Assembly (NCBI GenBank): GCA_964531675.1
Contig: CAZHFW010000045.1
Coordinates: forward strand, 1 to 26,518
Source of the DNA: CAZHFW01 sp964531675
Lineage (GTDB): Bacteria; Planctomycetota; Phycisphaerae; Phycisphaerales; UBA1924
Direction of reading: 5' to 3'
DNA: 26,518 bases
Both the position numbers and the translations under genes were made by a program. The notes below the pieces were generated by a model, which saw only the letters and a list, made by a program, of their open reading frames with translations, ran no database searches and was not told the origin of the DNA. Each line of letters starts with the position of its first letter. Positions within the stretch are counted from its first letter, which is position 1. Shown piece by piece: positions 22,536 through 26,518 of this stretch.

Positions 22536-22985
22536 ATGGCGGCTCGGATGGTCCAACTCAGGCTGGTGGATGCCCTGCCGGCGGCGGTGCGGCCTGAGCG
22601 CGCCCAAGAGGTCGCCCGGGCCAATCGGTCCGCGGCGGAGCTCTCCCCGTTGACCATCCAGAGCCTGTTTGCGGCCAACGTCGCCAACGCGCTGGAGGGT
22701 GGATCGGCCGCGGCGCTGCCCTCGGACGTGCGCCGACGGCTGGTGGGCTCGGCGGTGAAACTTGGTATCCGGGAGTTCGACGCGCACTTGATCATCGCGA
22801 TGGTCCAGGAGCGTGCGCGCACCGGTGTGCATCCGACGCTTGGCGGCGTACGGATTGATGCGGCCGAGCGGGTGGAACCACAGGGTCGCAACGGTTCAGG
22901 GCCGTTGATCCTCATGGCCTGGGCGGTGCTGCTGGCGGGGCTCATGCTCGCGGGCACATTTTTGTGGTTGTTCACATCCCCGTGA
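22536..22985 (+). CDS. Small protein with C-terminal membrane anchor
   Basis: A 149-residue protein of unknown family. The first 120 residues are soluble and mostly helical (LVDALPAAVRPERAQEVARA, then LTIQSLFAANVANALEGG, VRRRLVGSAVKLGIREFDAHL). A single hydrophobic segment (PLILMAWAVLLAGLMLAGTF, about 123-143) and a very short tail follow. It therefore looks tail-anchored, with the soluble part in the cytosol. No catalytic motif is seen. The ATG at 22536 follows a GGGAG site at slightly long spacing. It is 100 bases ahead of the peroxiredoxin gene on the same strand. Possibly an adaptor or regulatory membrane protein; this is a guess from shape only. Confidence 0.68.
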   Translation: MAARMVQLRLVDALPAAVRPERAQEVARANRSAAELSPLTIQSLFAANVANALEGGSAAALPSDVRRRLVGSAVKLGIREFDAHLIIAMVQERARTGVHPTLGGVRIDAAERVEPQGRNGSGPLILMAWAVLLAGLMLAGTFLWLFTSP

Positions 22986-23085
22986 AATCGTCCGCGTGGC
23001 TTGCTGGCGGCGCGTGCGTTCGGGTAGAACCCTTGCCTCGGCGCGGGTGAGTCTTGGCTTTGACGTGTCCGCGAGGAAGATCGCG

Positions 23086-23601
23086 ATGGGTTTGATCGAG
23101 GTGGGACAACCTGCGCCGGACTTTGCTCTTTCCGGGCCCGGAAGCGGCGCGGGGGAGCGTGTGCGCCTGGGCGCGTATCGCGGGCGCTGGGTTGTGCTGT
23201 ACTTCTATCCGAAGAACGACACCGCGGGATGCACGATGGAAGCGTGCAACTTCCGTGATCAGGCCAGCGAGCTTGCGGCGCTGGAGGCGGCGGTCATCGG
23301 GGTAAGCCCGGAGCAGCAGCTCCCGCACGAGCAGTTCGCGGGGAAGCACAAGCTGAACTTCCCGGTGCTGATGGATCCGCGGGACGCGGCGGGAGTTCCC
23401 GGCGTGTGCGCGGCCTACGGGGTGTGGGTGCAGAAGTCGCTCTACGGCAAGAAGTACTGGGGCGTGGAGCGCACGACCTTCCTGCTCAATCCGGAGGGCG
23501 TCGTCGCCAAACGTTGGGACCGTGTGCGTGTGCCGGGCCATGTGGCGATCGTGATGCAGGCGCTCAAGCTCGCGGTCGCGGGGACCCTCGGGAAGGCATA
23601 A
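23086..23601 (+). CDS. bcp: Bcp-type peroxiredoxin (thioredoxin-dependent peroxidase)
   Basis: Reduces hydrogen peroxide and organic hydroperoxides in the cytosol using thioredoxin. The 171 residues carry the AhpC/TSA fold: PAPDFALSG near residue 9, and VVLYFYPKNDTAGCTMEACNF. Its C49 is the peroxidatic cysteine in PxxxTxxC, and C54, five residues on, is the resolving cysteine of the Bcp/PrxQ subgroup. VIGVSPE, FPVLMD and RTTFLLNPEG follow as expected. The usual TPGC is TAGC here. The ATG at 23086 has GAGGA about 8 bases upstream; the longer upstream frame is not used. panB starts 37 bases later and may be co-transcribed. Confidence 0.94.
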   Translation: MGLIEVGQPAPDFALSGPGSGAGERVRLGAYRGRWVVLYFYPKNDTAGCTMEACNFRDQASELAALEAAVIGVSPEQQLPHEQFAGKHKLNFPVLMDPRDAAGVPGVCAAYGVWVQKSLYGKKYWGVERTTFLLNPEGVVAKRWDRVRVPGHVAIVMQALKLAVAGTLGKA

Positions 23602-23638
23602 ATGGCCTTTGGGCGTTGATGGGCCGGAGGGTCGTACA

Positions 23639-24628
23639 ATGAGGCCCGTGAGCACCAAACGCGACGCTGAAGGGCAGAGCCCGGTCCCCCACGACTCCCG
23701 AGAGGCAACTCCGGGGCGGAGCGAGACTGTCACGCTCAAGACTCTCCGGCGGATGATGCGGGTGGGCGAGCCCTTTGCCTGCCTGACCTGTTACGACTCG
23801 ACGACGGCGCGCTGGCTCGAGCGGGCGGGCGTGCATGTGCTGCTCGTGGGCGACACCGCGGCGGAGATGGTGCTCGGTCATACGCGCACGATCGACATGG
23901 ACCTGCACGTCCTGATCGCGCTCACGGCGGGTGTGAAGCGGGGCGCGCCGCACACGCTGGTGATGGGCGACATGCCCTTCCTCTCGTACCACGCGGACGA
24001 TCGCGAGGCGGTGCGCAATGCCGGGCGGTTCATGACCGAGGGCAAAGCGGATGTGGTGAAGCTCGAAGCGGACGCGAGCTTCGCGCCGCTGGTCGCCAAG
24101 CTGGCGCGGGCCGGGATCCCCGTGTGCGCGCACGTCGGGTGTCGACCGCAGGGCGTGGCGCTGACGGGCGGATACGCCGCGGCGGGCCGGACGGCGTCGG
24201 AGGCCAAGAAAGTGATCGACGACGCGGTCGCGCTGGAGCAGGCGGGCGCGGTGATGCTGCTCGTCGAGGCGGTTCCGGACGAGGTCACCGCGGGGATCAT
24301 CGAGCGGACCAAGGTTCCCCTGATCGGGATCGGGGCGGGCGAGGCGTGCCATGGGCAGGTGCTGGTGCTTCAGGACCTGCTGGGCCTCTCGGATCGCCCA
24401 CCGCGGTTTGCCGAGCCTGTCGCGCAGTTCGGGCCCGAGCTGATCAAGGCGGGGCGAGAGTGGGTGCGGCGGGTGGCGGAGCGGCAGATCGGCGGGGAGC
24501 GCTACCGGATGCGGGAGGGCGAGTCCGAGGCGCTGCACCGCAATGAGAAACCCCAGCCTCCCAAGGCGGCTCCGGTCCGAAAACCGGACGCGGCGCTGCA
24601 ACGGACCAGGCGAATCCGGCGAACCTGA
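23639..24628 (+). CDS. panB: 3-methyl-2-oxobutanoate hydroxymethyltransferase, extended variant
   Basis: Adds a hydroxymethyl group from methylenetetrahydrofolate to alpha-ketoisovalerate, the first step of pantothenate synthesis. All active-site positions known from E. coli are kept: D72 (VGDT), D111 (MGDMPF) for magnesium, K141 and E143 (VVKLEAD), and E210 (LLVEAVP). The GIGAGEACHGQVLVLQDLLGL block is also typical. Differences: about 30 extra N-terminal and 40 extra basic C-terminal residues, making 329 instead of about 265. The usual DSTLPVT substrate loop reads TRTIDMD, and VGDS is VGDT. The ATG at 23639 has GGAGG with 8-base spacing, so the N-terminal extension is real. It is a PanB of a divergent branch; a different small keto-acid substrate cannot be excluded. 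Confidence 0.88.
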   Translation: MRPVSTKRDAEGQSPVPHDSREATPGRSETVTLKTLRRMMRVGEPFACLTCYDSTTARWLERAGVHVLLVGDTAAEMVLGHTRTIDMDLHVLIALTAGVKRGAPHTLVMGDMPFLSYHADDREAVRNAGRFMTEGKADVVKLEADASFAPLVAKLARAGIPVCAHVGCRPQGVALTGGYAAAGRTASEAKKVIDDAVALEQAGAVMLLVEAVPDEVTAGIIERTKVPLIGIGAGEACHGQVLVLQDLLGLSDRPPRFAEPVAQFGPELIKAGREWVRRVAERQIGGERYRMREGESEALHRNEKPQPPKAAPVRKPDAALQRTRRIRRT

Positions 24629-24721
24629 AGGTGGAAAAACGCGTCAGAAGGTCCTGGACCGCCGGCGCGCCGATGAAGACCGGACCGGCTGCTCTCGAAC
24701 GTCTCACCGCGGCAGACCACT

Positions 24722-26122
24722 ATGCGTCGAATCATCGCTGTTGCCCCCGCGATCCTGGTTCTTCTCACCGCCCTGGCGTCACTCCACGTGGTGCCATCGG
24801 TCATCCGCGCGATGTCCTCGGCGCAAACCGCTGCGGAGATCAGGCTGACCAGACAGGCGCTTTCGGATGACGACATCCTCGAAAGGCTGAACCAGGCGGT
24901 CCGGAACGTCGCCAAGAGCGTCTCGCCTTCGGTGGTGCACATCGATGTCGCGGACGTGGGCTCGGACTTCTCCGGGCTCTCCTCGGGCTCGGGCTGGGTG
25001 TACGACGGCAAGGGCCACATCGTGACCAACGCGCACGTGGTGCGCGGGGCCAACCGGATCACGGTCCAGTTCGCCGACGGGCGCGTCGTCCGCGCCGAGC
25101 GCGTGGGCACGGACCCCTCCACCGACATCGCGGTGCTCAAGGTCGATCCGGCGGATGCGGCGTTCCCGATCCGCCGTGGAACGGACGCGAAGGTTGAGCA
25201 AGGCGACCGCGTCTTTGCGTTCGGCTCGCCCTTTGGTTTCAAGTTCTCGATGTCCGAGGGCATCGTCTCCGGCGTGGGACGCACGGCGCGAGCGGGGTAC
25301 GAGTTCGGCGGGTACTCCAACTTCATTCAGACCGATGCTGCGGTGAACCCGGGCAACTCGGGCGGCCCGCTGGTGGACATCAAGGGCCGGCTCATCGGCA
25401 TGAACGTGGCGATCGCGACCGCCAAGGAGAGCGAAGGCTCGATCGAAGGCCAGTCGGCGGGTATCTCGTTTGCGATCCCCCTCCCCACCATCGAGTCGGT
25501 GGTGGATCAGCTCATCGAGACAGGCGTGGTGCGGCGTGGATTCCTGGGGATCCAGTACGCGTCCCGCGGCCGTCCGCTTTCTCTGAATCGCGACGGCGCG
25601 TTCAAGGGCGTCGGGCTTCCCATTGACATGGTCGTGCAGGGCGGTCCGGCCGATCAGGCGGGGCTCCGCTCGGGCGACGTGATCACGCATCTGGACGAGC
25701 AGCCTGTTTCGAGCCCGGAGATTCTGCAGTCGATCATCGGCACGCGCAAGCCGGGTGATCGGCTGGCGGTTCGTGTCTGGCGTGACGCGGACTTCCACGA
25801 CTACACGGTTTCGCTGGCGGAGATGCCCCGGCAGAACCAGCTCATCCAGACGGCGCGATCCCTGACGGCGCGGGTCGGACTGGGCTTCATCCGCGGGCTC
25901 CAGATCCACTTCGTGTACAACGACTCCCCGGCGGAACGCGCGGGCTTTGCGATCGGCCAGACCATCACCGCGGTCGCGGGCAAGGACGTCTCGACGATCG
26001 AGGAGTTCTACGTCGCGCTGGCGGACGCGGGCCTGGCGGAAGACAAGCCGGTCGATGTGACGGTGCGTGAGGGCGAAGGCGACGAGGCCAAGAGCCGGAT
26101 CGTGACCCTCAAGATCCGCTGA
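24722..26122 (+). CDS. HtrA/DegP-type serine protease with two PDZ domains
   Basis: A membrane-anchored or periplasmic quality-control protease of 466 residues. A hydrophobic segment at 4-24 acts as signal or anchor. The trypsin-like domain (about 60-245) has the full triad: H105 in TNAHVV, D135 in TDIAVLKV and S213 in NPGNSGGPL. The GSPFG loop and the AGISFAIPL strand are present. Two PDZ domains follow (about 265-365 and 390-465), with GFLGIQYA, AGLRSGDVITHLDEQPV and AGFAIGQTITAV as the recognisable blocks. That is the DegP/DegQ arrangement. The ATG at 24722 lacks a strong ribosome binding site but begins the signal segment. It is 93 bases after panB; the stop lies 12 bases from the convergent lpxB stop. 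Substrates unknown. Confidence 0.93.
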   Translation: MRRIIAVAPAILVLLTALASLHVVPSVIRAMSSAQTAAEIRLTRQALSDDDILERLNQAVRNVAKSVSPSVVHIDVADVGSDFSGLSSGSGWVYDGKGHIVTNAHVVRGANRITVQFADGRVVRAERVGTDPSTDIAVLKVDPADAAFPIRRGTDAKVEQGDRVFAFGSPFGFKFSMSEGIVSGVGRTARAGYEFGGYSNFIQTDAAVNPGNSGGPLVDIKGRLIGMNVAIATAKESEGSIEGQSAGISFAIPLPTIESVVDQLIETGVVRRGFLGIQYASRGRPLSLNRDGAFKGVGLPIDMVVQGGPADQAGLRSGDVITHLDEQPVSSPEILQSIIGTRKPGDRLAVRVWRDADFHDYTVSLAEMPRQNQLIQTARSLTARVGLGFIRGLQIHFVYNDSPAERAGFAIGQTITAVAGKDVSTIEEFYVALADAGLAEDKPVDVTVREGEGDEAKSRIVTLKIR

Positions 26123-26134
26123 TCGGGTGAGCGT

Positions 26135-26518
26135 TCAGCTCCGGGGCGGGACGCTGATGCCCGCGAACTCTTCGATGGCGTTGGCCGCCAGGACGCGTGC
26201 GTGCCTCCCGCGGAACTTCTCGATGACCGCGGCAAGTTCGCGCGTCTGGCGGTCGCGTTCGGCGGGCGTGTCGAGGACATGCCTGACGGCGCGGACGAGG
26301 CGATCGGCGTTGCCGTAGTACGGAATGAGCTCGGGGATGATGCGCCGGGCCGCGATCACGTTGGGGAGCGCAAAGAGCTTGGTCGCGACGATGAGGCGCA
26401 TGAAGACCGCGGTGACCGGGTTGGCCTTCTGGTAGAAGATGACCATGGGTCTGAGCTGTCTGGCGACCTGCATGGTCACGGTGCCGCTCTTGACCATGGC
26501 CAGATCGCACCAGCGGAC
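26135..26518 (-). CDS. lpxB: Lipid-A-disaccharide synthase (C-terminal part only)
   Basis: LpxB joins UDP-2,3-diacylglucosamine and lipid X to form the lipid A disaccharide at the inner membrane. The frame is open through the window edge, and 127 C-terminal residues are visible. They contain the family blocks CDLAMVKSGTVTMQVA, RPMVIFYQ, FALPNVIAARRIIPELI and a helical end (RQTRELAAVIEKFRGR). The ATG at 26497 is inside the family sequence and is not the start. The gene points towards the HtrA gene and shares a 12-base gap with it. It supports a lipid-A-bearing outer membrane. The call rests on the C-terminal third alone. Confidence 0.85.
   Translation of the reverse strand, partial: VRWCDLAMVKSGTVTMQVARQLRPMVIFYQKANPVTAVFMRLIVATKLFALPNVIAARRIIPELIPYYGNADRLVRAVRHVLDTPAERDRQTRELAAVIEKFRGRHARVLAANAIEEFAGISVPPRS

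Overview
The window is GC-rich chromosomal DNA, most likely from a planctomycete of the Phycisphaerae type. This is inferred from several features: a PEP-CTERM-like tail (proline motif, one membrane segment, arginine cluster) on one secreted protein; a single EF-hand C-terminal tail on two others; a membrane protein ending in a CxxC zinc ribbon; a dispersed GC-rich intergenic repeat whose translations read like SPKRKRG or LALRAR; and Gram-negative envelope genes (lpxB, murD) among housekeeping genes. No rRNA, tRNA, CRISPR array, prophage or plasmid feature was found.

Layout. 1-3319: the 3' part of argG with a clear terminator, a small membrane protein, and a convergent MgtC/DUF4010 membrane protein. 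3320-5312: a B12-dependent acyl-CoA mutase large subunit whose active-site residues look like isobutyryl-CoA mutase rather than methylmalonyl-CoA mutase. 5313-6506: a RAYT-type Y1 transposase surrounded by seven copies of a 23-bp repeat, two pairs of which are inverted doublets (REPIN-like). 6507-9369: uncharacterised genes (a 95-residue protein, a membrane zinc-ribbon protein, a HEIGHH putative zincin) followed by fmt. 9442-11435: two translationally coupled pairs, TPR-recX and lipoprotein-rhodanese. 11510-13815: two tandem paralogous secreted proteins, each with its own terminator. 14193-17960: divergent carA and priA. 18000-20164: murD coupled to a YdjY-like secreted protein. 20312-21121: the PEP-CTERM-like protein. 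21122-22347: a putative PD-(D/E)XK protein and a membrane protein on the minus strand. 22536-26122: a tail-anchored small protein, a Bcp-type peroxiredoxin, a panB variant and an HtrA-type protease. 26135-26518: the 3' end of lpxB.

Most of the window is core metabolism (arginine, pyrimidine and pantothenate synthesis; formyl-Met-tRNA; replication restart; peptidoglycan; lipid A) with uncharacterised lineage-type genes in between. The best candidates for new biology are the RAYT/repeat locus, the EF-hand-tailed paralogous pair, and the mutase with a re-assigned substrate. All functional calls come from reading motifs by eye; no database search was run.
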